Below, in pieces: positions 24,401 to 36,373 of a DNA stretch of 64,000 bases. Position 1 is the first letter of the stretch, and each line of letters begins with the position of its first letter. The DNA comes from Ooceraea biroi. Its lineage: Eukaryota; Arthropoda; Insecta; Hymenoptera; Formicidae. Position numbers and translations under genes: made by a program. Location of the stretch: NCBI RefSeq assembly GCF_003672135.1, contig NC_039511.1:13294464-13358463 (forward strand). The letters run 5' to 3'. The notes under the pieces are model-generated. The model saw nothing but the letters and a program-made list of their open reading frames with translations, was not told where the DNA came from and did not search any database.

Positions 24401-27400
24401 TTGCGGATTCTTCGCCTCTTCGCCGGTGGTAGCGACGGTGTCGAATCCCACGAATCCGTAGAAACACTTCGCCGCTCCGACCATCACTCCGCTCATGCCG
24501 AACGGCATGAACCCGCCGGTCCCGGCATTTTTCACAGAGCTCGGAATATCCGCCGGCGCGATCGACCAATTCGATGGATTTGCTGCAAGAATATTTACTG
24601 ATGCGCAATCTAGCAATCTACATTTTCCTTCCAGAACAGGTCTGCGGCAAGAAAGACCGAAGGAAAAAAAATAAAGTTCTAAATTCTAAAGAAAGATTTT
24701 ACAGCACTTTCATACAGCCTGAACTCCGATCACGCTCTCTCTCTGCTCTGCGCAAAAGATACGTCGAGTGTTTAGGTGAATCTAATCATCATAATTATAA
24801 CTTACCGGCTTACCTTTTATTGATCCTGAGACGACGACGATCGCGATCGTGATTAGGTTTATAATGGTAAATATGTTATTCAAGATCGTTGATTCCCTCA
24901 CCCCTATGGACAACAGCACCACCAGTAGCATAACCATCGCGAAAGCGAAAAAATCAGGATACTCCGACAGGAAAGAGATGTCTATAGGCATGAGAGAACG
25001 CAGCGCGTTACCCATGGCATTTCCTATCAATGCGTCAATATAATTGCTAAGACCTCGAGCGACGCTAGCTGTACCTGTAAACAATTATGCCGTCGCGTAC
25101 TGCATAGAGATAGTTCGCCTTCGGTTTTCCTCATCGTTACTCGCACGCTCACCGATCACATACTCCAAAATTAAATTCCATCCTATGACGAACGCAATAA
25201 ATTCGCCCACTGTTACGTAACTGTAAACATACGCCGAACCAGCCTTTGGTACTCTCGATGCGAATTCCGCGTAGCACATACCTGCCATACAACAATATAA
25301 ATATACAGGGTAGCCCATTTTAATTTATACAGTCGATTTTTTAAAAAACTAAAAGAGATACGAAAAAATGTTTCAGACAGACATGTCACGATTTCGAGGG
25401 GGACATAAGATGATACCATTGGTTTGACCTTGAATAGTCGTTTGAAGGTCACGCGAAGATCACCTTCAATTTCTTAAATTGAAACCCCAACTTTTTATTG
25501 CAGATTCTTATTCTCCATCGAAAAGTAAGTAACTTTTGTCTGAAACATTTTTCCGAAAAATGTCATCTTATGTCCTTAAAATGATCTTCAAGATGAGTTT
25601 TGAGGACATTTTAAGGACATAAGATGACATTTTTCGGAAAAATGTTTCAGACAAAAGTTACTTACTTTTCGATGGAGAATAAGAATCTGCAATAAAAAGT
25701 TGGGGTTTCAATTTAAGAAATTGAAGGTGATCTTCGCGTGACCTTCAAACGACTATTCAAGGTCAAACCAATGGTATCATCTTATGTCCCCCTTGAAATC
25801 GTGACATGTCTGTCTGAAACATTTTTTCGTATCTCTTTTAGTTTTTTAAAAAATCGACTGTATAAATTAAAATGGGCCACCCTGTATTTAAAAAATCGAT
25901 ACTTCTCGTTACGCTATAATTTGTCAGTTTTTATGCGTTTAACGTTATTTTATCATCGTTATCAAATGTAATGGGTAGCATAGAATGTTAGGATAAAGTT
26001 CCGAAAAGCACTCACCCCCGATTTTTTCGAAACTTACTATTCCTACGTATTTCGACGCGTTAATTACGAATATCATAGTGAAAATTGGCGACTATTTGAT
26101 TTTCATGGTGAAAACCATGAAAAACCCATAAGAATTATAGTTTTTTATGCTTATTTCAGTAAATACGGAAAATCATAATAAATGGTTTAGACAAAAGTTT
26201 TAGATCTCACACAGATAAACATTTTAGGTTCTATGCAGTTTCAACGTACGAATAATAGTTTTCGAGGAAATCGAGTATAAAGAGAATAATACTGCAGGAA
26301 AGTCTCTTCCTCACTGTTTTTCTTGAAACTTCACAGAATAGTGTATTGTGGCCCGTAAAACACAAACCGGGGTGCTTTTTTACCGTGAGTCCCCTCGCCT
26401 CTAACTTCTAACCTAACCTAACCTAACCTAACAATATGACTCCGCAAAAATGAAAAGTGGCCGTGTATATTAAACAAAATAATATATTAACGCACAAATG
26501 TATATAACTTCTAACCTAACCTAACCAAACAATATGGCTCCGCAAAAATGAAAAGTGACCGTGTACATTAATTAAAATAATATATTAACGCACAAATGTA
26601 TATAACTTCTAACCTAACCTAACCTAACCTAACCTAAACCAAAACCTACACCTAATATTGTAAAATTTCAGCAAAATCGTAAAGGAGGACGTTCTCCTTC
26701 AGTTTTATCGTCTCTCACAACTTTTCCATTTATAACCTTCTAATAAACAATAAGAACTGAGTAAAACCTTTCGGAAGTTACTCAGCACGATGTCCTTAAT
26801 AACATCCGAAACAATGATCGCAGCTAGCTTTCTTATACGAAATAACTACCGTTTTCTTTTGTTGATTATTATTATTCTCAGGTATATTATTTCTTATATC
26901 TTTGAAACTATTCAAAAGCCGAAGATAGCGTTCGATCATTGACCTTAACATGACCTCTCGAGGCTACCTACAAAAGTATATCAATCGGAGCGTTGTCCCT
27001 TTCCGAAGAACAGCCTTATTTTTTTAGTGTAACGCTTACTGTCTTTATCCTCGATTTCCCCGAAAACTACTATTCGTACAATGAAAATGTATAGGACCTA
27101 AAATGTTTATCTCTGTGAGGTCTAAAACTTTTGTCTAAAACAGTTATCATGATTTTCCGTATTTACTGAGATAAGCATAAAAAACTATAAGTTTTATGGG
27201 TTTTTCATGGTTTTCACCATGAAAATCAAATAGCCGCCCATTTTCACTATGATATTCGTAATTAGCGCGTCAAAATACATAGGAATACTGAGTTTCGAAA
27301 AAATCGGGGGTGAGTGCTTTTCGGAACTACACCCGAATGTTATACAATAAATTTATTGTAACTCAAAACTATCGGCATTCTTGGTATCTAATCAAGAGGC

Positions 27401-27720
27401 TCATTTCGCTGACAGTTTCGAAATAGCAGCAGTTGCAAAAGCTACTTTGTATAAAAGATCAATATTAATGATAATTGCATAATTTTACCCGCAAAGGCGG
27501 ACGCAACGGCTGCTATGAGGAAAGAGATACAGACGGCAGGTCCAGCCGTATCCTTCGCCACGCTTCCAGCAAGGACGTAAACGCCTAAACCAAGAGTCGC
27601 ACCAACGCCGAGTGCAGTCAAGTCGAATAAACCAAGGACACGTGCTAGTTGTTCATCTTTTACCTCTTCGTTCTCCTCGACGCGTCTTCGCGACAACGCT
27701 TTCCATAATCGGCTTGTCAT
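21482..27720 (-). CDS. Cationic amino acid transporter (SLC7A CAT family)
   Basis: Ten exons, 5' to 3' on the minus strand: 27720-27489 (ATG), 25281-25153, 25074-24814, 24582-24299, 24184-23947, 23840-23738, 22358-22195, 22113-21947, 21837-21729 and 21603-21482 (TAA). They sum to 1809 nt, 602 aa, close to other CATs. The N-terminus has GLFDLTALGVGATLGLGVYV, then PKAGSAYVYSYVTVGE and GWNLILEY, all hallmark CAT segments. FDTVATTGEEAKNPQRHIP and LLGAMFPLPRVLYAMASDG follow, and IDMMSIGTLLAYTIVA marks a late helix. About 14 membrane helices are expected. CATs such as fly Slimfast import arginine and lysine across the plasma membrane. A mariner sits in the 23737-22359 intron and two foldback elements sit in intron 1. 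The exact subfamily is not resolved. Confidence 0.92.
22434..23731 (+). mobile_element. Mariner transposon, 1298 bp, with TA target duplication
   Basis: The left end TTGGGTCGTCCGGAAAGTTC and the right end GAACTTTCCGGACGACCCAA are inverted repeats that extend about 30 bp. TA flanks both sides (22432-22433 and 23732-23733). It carries one transposase gene broken by frameshifts. It lies inside a transporter intron, in the opposite orientation, four bases from that intron's splice donor. Confidence 0.92.
22619..23657 (+). pseudogene. Mariner transposase, frameshifted
   Basis: The first open part, 22619-22996, has the two helix-turn-helix DNA-binding regions (RTVRKWFAKFRAGDF and KISKTTVHDHVVKLGY). 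Near 22990 an A-run shifts the frame and the reading continues at 22996. A second shift in the A-run near 23175 leads into the frame ending at 23657. The catalytic DD34D residues are still present: MGDEKW, HQDNARPH and YSPDIAPSDFH. The family is recognisable as mariner. As read, no full-length protein can be made. Both breaks fall in A-runs, so base-calling error is an alternative to decay. Confidence 0.88.
25304..25886. repeat. Near-perfect 583-bp palindrome (foldback element)
   Basis: Arms 25304-25583 and 25607-25886 (280 bp each) are inverted copies around a 23-base spacer. I see only two mismatches: GGGTAGCCC against GGGTGGCCC near the outer ends, and GATTTCGAGG against GATTTCAAGG. Outer ends read TACAGGGTAGCCCA and TGGGCCACCCTGTA. 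There is no transposase. The two identical ~50-residue ORFs on opposite strands here are artefacts of the symmetry. Located in transporter intron 1. Confidence 0.9.
25991..27334. mobile_element. 1344-bp non-autonomous DNA element with ~310-bp terminal inverted repeats
   Basis: The 8-mer GAATGTTA directly flanks both sides (25983-25990 and 27335-27342) and looks like a target duplication. Long inverted repeats run from 25991 to about 26305 and from about 27030 to 27334. AGTTCCGAAAAGCACTCACC on the left matches the reverse complement of the right end. No transposase is present. The core holds a ~115-bp tandem duplication and CCTAA arrays. The superfamily is unclear: the 8-bp duplication fits hAT or P-like elements, the long TIR fits Mutator-like ones. 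Confidence 0.75.
26410..26640. repeat. Telomere-type (CCTAA)n arrays within a tandem duplication
   Basis: Three short runs of CCTAA occur at about 26410-26432, 26512-26526 and 26611-26637. They are separated by two copies of a ~100-bp unit that starts ACAATATGACTCCGCAAAAA and contains AATATATTAACGCACAAATG. TTAGG is the canonical insect telomere repeat, here interstitial and inside a transposon. Confidence 0.8.
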
Positions 27721-30700
27721 ATCGATCTCTGCTTTCTCACACCTATACGTAAATCATTTCGCATATTCGTTAAATATTTCTTGTCTTAATTATTATATTT
27801 GCAGAGTAAAAATGCCTCGCGCACCGCGTACAATGAGCAGATTAATCCGTTAAAGAAAAATAATCTATAAGTCTATATATTCTTTATTTTTGTAAAATGT
27901 ATCAATTAGTTATAATCATAAAATTCAAGGGAGACATTTATATAGATAAATTGGAAAATAAAATTAAGAATTACTAGCTTTCATGTATCCAAGTGCGAAT
28001 CTTAGACAAAATCGCATATATTCGCATATGCGATTAAATGTTACTGCCATTAACATTCGACCTTGGTGGCACTTTCTCTCCGTTCACTTATTCCTCGTAC
28101 ATTCGTTTCGTTCCATTTGTGCTTGAAACTTTACGTACATTAGAGTAAGTTTGATATTGTTCAGATACATTCACGGCAAAACTTATGTATGCCAGACTAA
28201 TGACAACCACGCTACTAAAGTTATTAATAATAACAAAAACATAGAACGCAGACGGATCAGGAATCTAGCTTAAGAAAGTAATCTAGCTTAACAGAAAGTT
28301 TATCTTGAATAATCATGCGTGTCATCAATAATTTATCACGTGCTTTCAACAGAGGTACGAAATCTTTTTACAGTCATAAGTGCTATAAAATGTAGCCTTA
28401 GTCATGACATGACTTAGTCATTATCAGATTTCATACTTAGATAGTCTGATTATAAACATACTATCACGAGCAAGCGTTCAAAGCGCATGTTACAAAACAC
28501 ACCTATCAACAGTTATTAACAGAACAATAATAACGTCCAAACATGCGTGTTGATTCTATCTCCATAACAATTATAAACTTTAAATAACTGGAATTAAATA
28601 GGTGTCTGTGATATTGACTTTTTTTTATTTTACAAATTCCAAGTTACAGTTGATTTTTTCACAAGAGTTAAACCTGTAAATTTATGTGTATAGATTCAAA
28701 CTGATTGTAAGACGTAGTTTGTAGAGCTGAGGCAGAAACGTTAAATTACGTTTTGAAAAAGTTTCTATTAGCAAACGAATTGTTCGATGGTAGTTTAAAA
28801 AATTTTATTTTGGGATAAAATTTTCAGCAATTGAGAAGTAGAAATGGGATATAAAAACTTCATTCAGTCTAAAAACGTCAAGTTTTAAAAAAATGGGATA
28901 CATAATGTAACGTCGAAAGTGAATTATTATTGCTAACGATGCATATTTTGATTAAATAAAATTTCTATTTTGAGAATATAACATTTTTATTTCTAAAACC
29001 GGATGATGATATATGATATTGTACATAATCTTTAATTAAAACTTGAGCTAATAAACCATAATCGTATAATATATTTATCACACAACATACAAGGTCTTCG
29101 CTCTTACTCTTGTTGCGTTTGTAAAACGTATTTGCCTTGAATCAAATCATTAAAGTTAAGAGAGCAAATATTTACTAACTGTCTCTTGCACTTGGTTTCA
29201 CATCAAAGATTATGAATTCATATTACTTTCATGCAGATTCGGATCAGATTGCACATAGAAATAAAGCTACTTTTATATCATCGAAAAGTGCAATTTACAA
29301 ATTTTATGCTTTTCTTGAACAACTACCGTAGAAAAGAATTTATTTTATTAAACGGCAATTTGCTCGTCAAAATGAATATTGATTAATAAAATCTATCGCA
29401 GAACGTTATTTTTATATTGCGCGCAACTCGCATAATTTATGCTGTCTTAGACGGAAAATCCAGATCCTTAATAGAAATGATCTTTCGAAATAAACCAAGA
29501 TAATCCCGCAATTGTAATTTTTCCTGTATCTAAAAACTTTGTTGTATTGTTCTTGACGTAAATGTGTAATAATTAGCATTGAAAAAAATTTAATACAAGT
29601 ATAATTGATACCTGAAGAGTTTTGGTTGTACGTATCTATCCTTAAACAAAAGTAATCAACATCTTCATACCGTACGACAATCGCGTAAATAATTGGACAA
29701 TTATAAAATTCGAATATATGTCCTCCGGAAGCTATTTGGCTGGGTTTTTCTAGCTCTTTGTAGTTTCTGTAACTGGCACTGAGCCTTGAGTTATTTAACG
29801 TCGCCTATACAATGACAGTAACTACCGATAGTGATCTAACGAATTTGCGTGATTTCATTTCCGATATAAAGTTACGATCCTCGTGATACGTAATCGCAAA
29901 TCTTTTGAATGTTAATTATAATTAAAAAGTAAACTATAAAATTTAATTGTGCGGATATATTTGCGTACGAGATATATAGATTTTAATTATTTGCTATAGA
30001 ACGGATCGAAAATCCGCAAATTATTTGCTAATACTGACGTAAATATTGAAATATTAGATTATTCGTTGATTATTAGTGTTCGTGAAGTTCTAACGTCTAC
30101 GGTCTCGTAAAATACGAAAGATATGCAAAAAAGAAATGCGTAAGAACATTTATGATACATATTTGTATAAATTTGATCAAATGACAAGAAATTTTGATTA
30201 ACGCACCGGCTGATGAAATAATATTAGAAAATGCGAACAGTAAGTACGCAATTGACGTAATTGTAACAATATGCACATGACAATCATTAGTAATGCTGAT
30301 TTGTAACGTGTTTGTGCTGAATATAGTTACTGGAATTGCAGAAAGAATAATAATTAGGCGCAGTTTGTGCCGTAATATAATTCCTTGCAACAAGAAATAG
30401 AACATTATATTAATAAAAAATAATCTTTCGAGATATTTTCTAGGTTGAAGAAAAAAAAGAGCATTGCTAAATTTAGTTCTAGGACACAGAAGAAGTATAC
30501 TTTTACAATTTACATATTTATCTCGAAAAGTAGCGGTCAACTTTTAAGAAGGCGCATTTATAGCTTCGTAACTTCCAATACACTGTTCTTTAATATAATA
30601 TTAAGCTTTTTTTGTTTATGTTAACTAACAACATTCACAAGACACGTGATAATGTTTATATTCTGTTATTAATGCTTTCTTTTAGAACTATTATACAATA

Positions 30701-31601
30701 ATATATTATCTAATACTTAGTACTTAGTAAACAACCAATGAAGCTGACATTAAGCACTGAAATTAGGATGCTTAAGTGAATACTATAAAATTAGTTAGAC
30801 TTACTTAACTTCGATGTACGTAGAATGGAAATATTAAAGCAGACCGGATAGGACGTACACGACTAAATATGATGGACATAGAATGAATGCGAATCAGAAC
30901 AGGTGCGTCAATTATAAACCGTACAGAGAACTGATCGCCTCGACGGACGATCGTAAATTAATCACTTACTATAATGGTATGATGCTCACTTTCCAGCTAG
31001 GCAGCAGGTAAACTCTGCGTTCCCCCACCATATTGTTGAAGTAGGACGTCTGCGTTAGGAACTGCCGCATGCTATACTTGCCGCAAAATTCAATCACGTG
31101 TCAGATATGTTTATCCAACGTGCTTAATTGGCATACATTACCTAAGAATATTCCGACGAATAAAAAGAAAAATCTTTCGTTTTATCGTACAATGTATCTC
31201 TGTATATAATAGGTAGATATAAATTACTAGTGTTTTTACAAAATTATAATCAACATATATCTCATACAAAAAATATCTTAGTTTTACTATATACTATATC
31301 ATTTTTCATTCGTTACGTTTTCATGAGAATACATATTCATAAAAAATTCTTTTAAATAATAATAAACATAATATCTAAATTACAGAATGTACGTTTAATT
31401 AATACAAACTGCTATAATCCCTTCAATGATTTATTATTTCTAACAGAATGTTTTCAATTTTTCTATTTCTAATGTATGTATCATACTAGCATCCTAATAT
31501 CCTAAACTAATTATCAAAATCAGTATTAAACTACTCATTACAAGGTATTATTTTGTTGCTCTTTGGCAGTATTTGTGTAAAACTTTCCACTGATTTATCA
31601 G
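27721..31601. other. Intergenic region upstream of the transporter gene
   Basis: About 3.9 kb, AT-rich, with no recognisable conserved protein. It probably includes 5' UTR exons and the promoter of the minus-strand transporter. One short conserved-looking ORF is noted at 30977-31078. The ORF at 30097-30540 reads as low-complexity hydrophobic translation and is not called. Confidence 0.4.
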
Positions 31602-33776
31602 TTAAGATTTATCTGTAGAATTTTTGTACATTTCAGAATTTGCTGCACAACCAGGGCACGTGTGCAAAATTTCGTGAATAAATATCTCGCAGTCCAAGCA
31701 AAACGTTTGATTACATTTTCCGCAAATGTATATCTGAAAATAAATTATACAACATGACATCTCTCTTATTTAAAATATTTCTAGACTAGCTACATATTAA
31801 TTTTCCGCGGATATTTCGGAACTGACGTTGAAATTTTCCAATTCTAGATAATATTTAAGTAATGGGAGTAGAAATACGTGTATTATATGGACTTTACGTT
31901 ATTTATCAGACAACATTTCATGATTTATATATAGAACTCATATATATACATATATTTAAATTACGTATTTATACTTTCTTTTTCAAAACTCCATTTTATA
32001 AATTATATATTTAAAGTAACATAAAAATTCTAATTTTTATATTATTTCATCCCATGCAGTGTATCTACAAAACGTATTCGTATGCATATCATTGATTAAA
32101 TTTTAAAGATTGGAAACATATATTTATATCCTTAAGTATGAATTATTTATGACATACACGTTTTTAATATTCTATATTAAATAATTTGCTACGATCAAAC
32201 TGCACAATTTTATTTGCAACAATATATGGAAAAAGCGACAGTCATTACCTTTTTGTCTTTCTGACTAAAAGCTTTTTGGCAACCAAAACACAAAGAATGA
32301 TCACCCTCGTATGTAACCTCTTTGAAGGGTCCAACGGGAAATAAATAATGATATGATCGTGCCAAATGTGGAGCAGATACTAAAGTAAGACCGCAAGCTC
32401 GACATTCCACAGGGAGCTCGCAGTGTTTGCTGAGACACTGGGGACAAAGGTAGCCAGTGCTCATAAACTTAACTGACTCGTCAGAACTGTCTGCGTGGCT
32501 GTAAAAAATATATACGAATAAGAATAATCTTGACAGTAAAATTGTAAACTAGCAAACAATTGTTTGACATAAACAATTATGACACTTACCACATGCACAC
32601 CGTCATAGATGTATCTGACGCACTAGAGTGTAGAGCGTGATGAGGAAATCCCATTTTCACAAGCGCCGCGTCTAATCGCATTGCAGCAGGCGGTGGGTCC
32701 ACGTGCGCGTTTAATTGTTCCTTGTAATGTTTATCGTCGAGCGCAACACCGTGCTCACCACCAGTAGCATTTGCCATTCGTTTGCAGATATACAGTTCGG
32801 CAGCTAGCCCTATCACGCTGCACCTAATACCATCTGATTTCATGTTCTGAAAAAAAAAACAAAAAAAACATATTAAAGGTATTCTTAAAATAAATATTGT
32901 TACACATATATGTGACTGGATTACTCGTATTGTCTCGTTGATGTCTCCAGGATCGCAAGTAGTGAGAGCCCCTATGATTATCAATATTTCTTTACTGGCA
33001 TGAGAGGGCAATAACTTCAATGAATTTGTCGCTAACTCTAAAGAATTTTGTAGGGATGGTTCACCAGTCAGTACAGTCTGCTGTAAGGCTTGCAATTCCT
33101 ACAAATAACACATGTTCACAGTACGCAGGGTAAAATATTTACACTAAAAATATATATGTATAATTACCTTAACGTGCTTCCTTGAATTACCAGCCAAATC
33201 GCTAATTTTCTCAGCTCTTTTGTTCCTAGTCGTAATTATGCCCAATTGACTTATAGGATTTTGATAAAAAAACTCTTCGATGAAATCCTCCAGAAGCTCG
33301 AGGCAAATAGATAGATTTAACAAACTATTACACACTCGTACATTTTACATCAGCCAATGATTATGTGCATTTTTGTTATACCTTCAGGGAACATAGGAAA
33401 CGGGTTGGCTTCAAATCTTGATTCGACATTGATTCAGAGGAATCCAAGATGATATAAAGATGTCTCATCATTCCTAATCTGGAGCCCTGTTTCCTTTCCA
33501 GTTGACGCTTCCTTTTGGCATTGTGAATAATGTCCGCGACAGATGCTTCTAGTAATCCATGATCATCTTCTTTGATAGCTTCCCTGAAGAACAAATGTAT
33601 TGTTGCAGTCATGCTATTCGACTAATACAGAACTTACAAATTTTTTATTTAAAGGTTATTATCAACATTACTTTAATATAAACTTAATTGAGCTTACACC
33701 CATAGAAAACATACCATGTTTTCTCATAGCCGGTTTCCCAACGATATTCCTTTTCTTCGAGTTCTTCCTCAGCCAT
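31602..33776 (-). CDS. GTF2H2: General transcription factor IIH subunit 2 (p44/Ssl1)
   Basis: Seven exons, 5' to 3' on the minus strand: 33776-33715 (ATG), 33583-33382, 33296-33168, 33098-32925, 32846-32590, 32498-32249 and 31733-31602 (TAA). They sum to 1206 nt, 401 aa, against ~395 in mammals. The first half is the vWA domain (MRHLYIILDSSESM, QNPISQLGIITTRNKRAEK, GALTTCDPGDI). Next are RCSVIGLAAELYIC and HYKEQLNAHVDPPPA. The C-terminal half binds zinc with pairs CPQC, CRAC, CFGC, CGKC, CLDC and CPGC. p44 is a core TFIIH subunit that stimulates the XPD helicase in transcription initiation and nucleotide excision repair. All zinc cysteines appear intact. Confidence 0.95.
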
Positions 33777-35160
33777 TGTTTACTGAAACAAAATATTCTG
33801 TGACAAAAATGAACTACCGAAACGAACAAAATACCATGTGATAAAATAATATTATCATAAAGATTACAAAATACAAGGCAAAAAACAAGATAACTTTGTA
33901 CGTACCTTTTTATAAGTCGTTATATAATTTATCTCCAAAAATAAGTTGTCAATTGTTGTTTACGTATGGTAATTCGGAGCTTTTAAAAAACATAACCAAC
34001 TTCTGGAATAAATGAAATGACATCGAGAGGTTAGGCCGGTACACGGACGCAGTTTCATGAAAATCCATCGACTTAAGAATATAATAGATGATACAATTTA
34101 TCGCCAGTTGAACAAACTCTTTGTTTTCATTTTCCACTGTCGGTAATTGTTTTAGAACAATTTATACAGGACAAATCTACTGCAATGATTGATTGGTCAT
34201 GATAGTAATTAGAAATAACTAAAACTATTAATATACTTATTTTTAGACTAAAAACAACGCTGATGTGGAACAACGTTATCCATACAAGGGCAAATATATA
34301 CAAGTTGAACATGCAGGATGCTCGATAATATAAAACAACCAACGCTCGTGAGGAAATAGAAAAAATCGAGTAGAAAAGTTGTGCACCGTTTTACGAGTTT
34401 TGCAATAATTATCAAGATATTAATTCAAGGGAGTTCAAGAAGGTTAGTAAATAAGCGCGTATTACCTAGCAACGAACGTAAACAAGTGGCGGCAAGTGGA
34501 CAGTGCTCCGATTCTTTTTGTAATATTTTCTAATAGGCTTCAATCGCGCTTACAATTAGAGCACTATTCTTATTACTTTGGCGAACGAAATGCGCTCATT
34601 TACCAATCTTCTTTAATTAACATCTCGATTATTATTTCCAGGCTATATACATATTATTTGCAGGCAAATCTTTGAGTAATAAAATATTGATATTTTCTAC
34701 TTAATCTAAAAATTAAGATTTTCTGAAAGTACCTTGCTAAAATCTACAAATTGTAACAAATAACATTTACTCTATAATACAATTAGTTATTATATTGTAG
34801 ATTGATTTAGTTTTCCCCTATATATCTATTTCTGTATAACAATCTTTTATTAAAATTTGTAAAACGTAGGTTTATTAATGACAGAGGTCCCAGATATTAG
34901 TGATACGGCCCTTGCTACCTAGCTTGGCAGAACAGAAAAGCGGCTGATTAAAAATTCCAAGGTTATGTCCATACTATAGTAATACCTCTCTGGTAACACG
35001 TTTACTCGAATGATCTCGAATTATCTATTAACTTATAATAATATTATATTATTATATACGTAATAATAATATAATATATATTATATCATACATATAATAT
35101 AATATATTAAATATTAATATTATTATTAATATTCTCGATAATTCGAGTAACTTACTACAG
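33777..35160. other. Intergenic spacer between GTF2H2 and the Chromator-like leader
   Basis: This holds the divergent promoters of the two genes. It is AT-rich and ends in an AT palindromic stretch at about 35038-35130 made of repeated ATAATATTAT motifs. I find no supported gene. Confidence 0.4.
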
Positions 35161-36360
35161 AATAAGTAACGCTCGCATGAACGTAGCGTATGCCCAGATT
35201 GCCGGGCAGTGCGAAACATACGAGAGAGTGGCTTGCCGAGAACGAATGTGGAGTTGCGGGATTGGTGGGTTTCCCGCCAAAAGGTATGCTCGAGATAGGC
35301 TGGGCAGACCCGGGGCAGGATGGGCAGGCCGGGGCAGGCCGGGTAGGCCAGCGAACGGCCGCCGTGGCGCCACCATCGGCCGACGCGGTCGCTGTTTTCG
35401 TCCTGTGTTGCACGGCGATCAGCAATTTTCCAGGCTGAGGAAAATCGAGTGGTTCGCCGGCCTCGCCGTGTGCAAGTGAGCATCGCTAGTCCACCTCCGC
35501 GTAGCGCGGTTAATCGCGTTAACCGCGCGCCACCGTGTGTTCGGAAAGCATTCGCGTGAAAACAGGAAGTGGGTAACTCGTAGACGAGCATTGGCGACGA
35601 GAGCCATCTTTGACGGGCATCGGCTCGCTCGTGAGAGATAGGAGTAACAGCGAACTCGCACCGACGGCGACGACACGACGACGCAGTGACGGTTTGAGAA
35701 CGGCGTCGGCGGCGGTGACGACGACGACGACGACGCCGATAGTGGTGCCGTTTTCTAATCGTCCTCGTGCCTTGGCGCTCGTGCGTCTCGCAACCCGGAG
35801 AAACAGTTCCCTCGCTCGCTTAATAGCGAGATAAGACCGCTGCGGATTTGTGGCGGGAACGAGGTGCGCGCGCTAGCGTTTTCGTTCCCCTTTCCGCGAG
35901 TCACTCTCCGCGACCGGCCGCGTTTACCATCGCTCGATGCCGGTCTCGACGGATTTCACTTAAACGTGACAACAGTAGTTGAACGGTGTAACCGGAATAT
36001 CGCGCCGCAAAACGTATATCGTGCACGGACGTGCTACGTGAACGGCGTGCGCGCGCGCACGCGCGCGTGAGTGCAGAAATCGTGATGCACTGGCGCGTAC
36101 ACGAATCGTGCTAACGGCGCGAGTGCTTGCTCCGGAAAAAAATGCGGCTGATTCGATCGTCGCGCTTCTGAGCACCGTATGAGCTCCTCTCTCGTGTCGT
36201 AAATAGCGAAAGAGTCCGCCGGTCGTTCCACGTGCGAGAACAGATTTTTTTCTTGCTCTGTCTGGTGCACGCAAGATGTACCATGCGAGAGTTGGTGCTC
36301 CTTTGTCATCTAATTAACAATTCTGTTTGTGCTTAATTTTTAGAAGAGATCGCTGAACAG
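35160..36360 (+). promoter_or_regulatory. CpG-rich promoter/5' leader of the Chromator-like gene
   Basis: GC- and CpG-rich for ~1.2 kb, unlike its surroundings. It includes GGGCAGGCC-type tandem repeats at about 35306-35349 and a CGCGCG run near 36048-36068. ORFs on both strands are side effects of composition. A likely 5' UTR acceptor TTTTTAG ends at about 36343. Hymenopteran housekeeping promoters often look like this. Confidence 0.5.
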
Positions 36361-36373
36361 AAATATAAACAGA

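Noticed and set aside
25213..25971. Two near-identical ORFs on opposite strands sharing MTFKRLFKVKPMVSS
   Set aside because: They are the same sequence read from both arms of the palindrome; nothing suggests a real protein.
26410..26640. A chromosome end or large telomere array
   Set aside because: The CCTAA arrays are only a few units each and lie inside an element within a gene intron.
33949..34342. Two minus-strand ORFs upstream of GTF2H2
   Set aside because: One lacks an ATG start and the other is a hydrophobic AT-driven translation. No domain or splice partner is visible.
35126..36309. Long overlapping ORFs in the CpG-rich leader
   Set aside because: They occur on both strands at once and are Arg/Ala/Pro-rich, as expected from GC-rich non-coding DNA.
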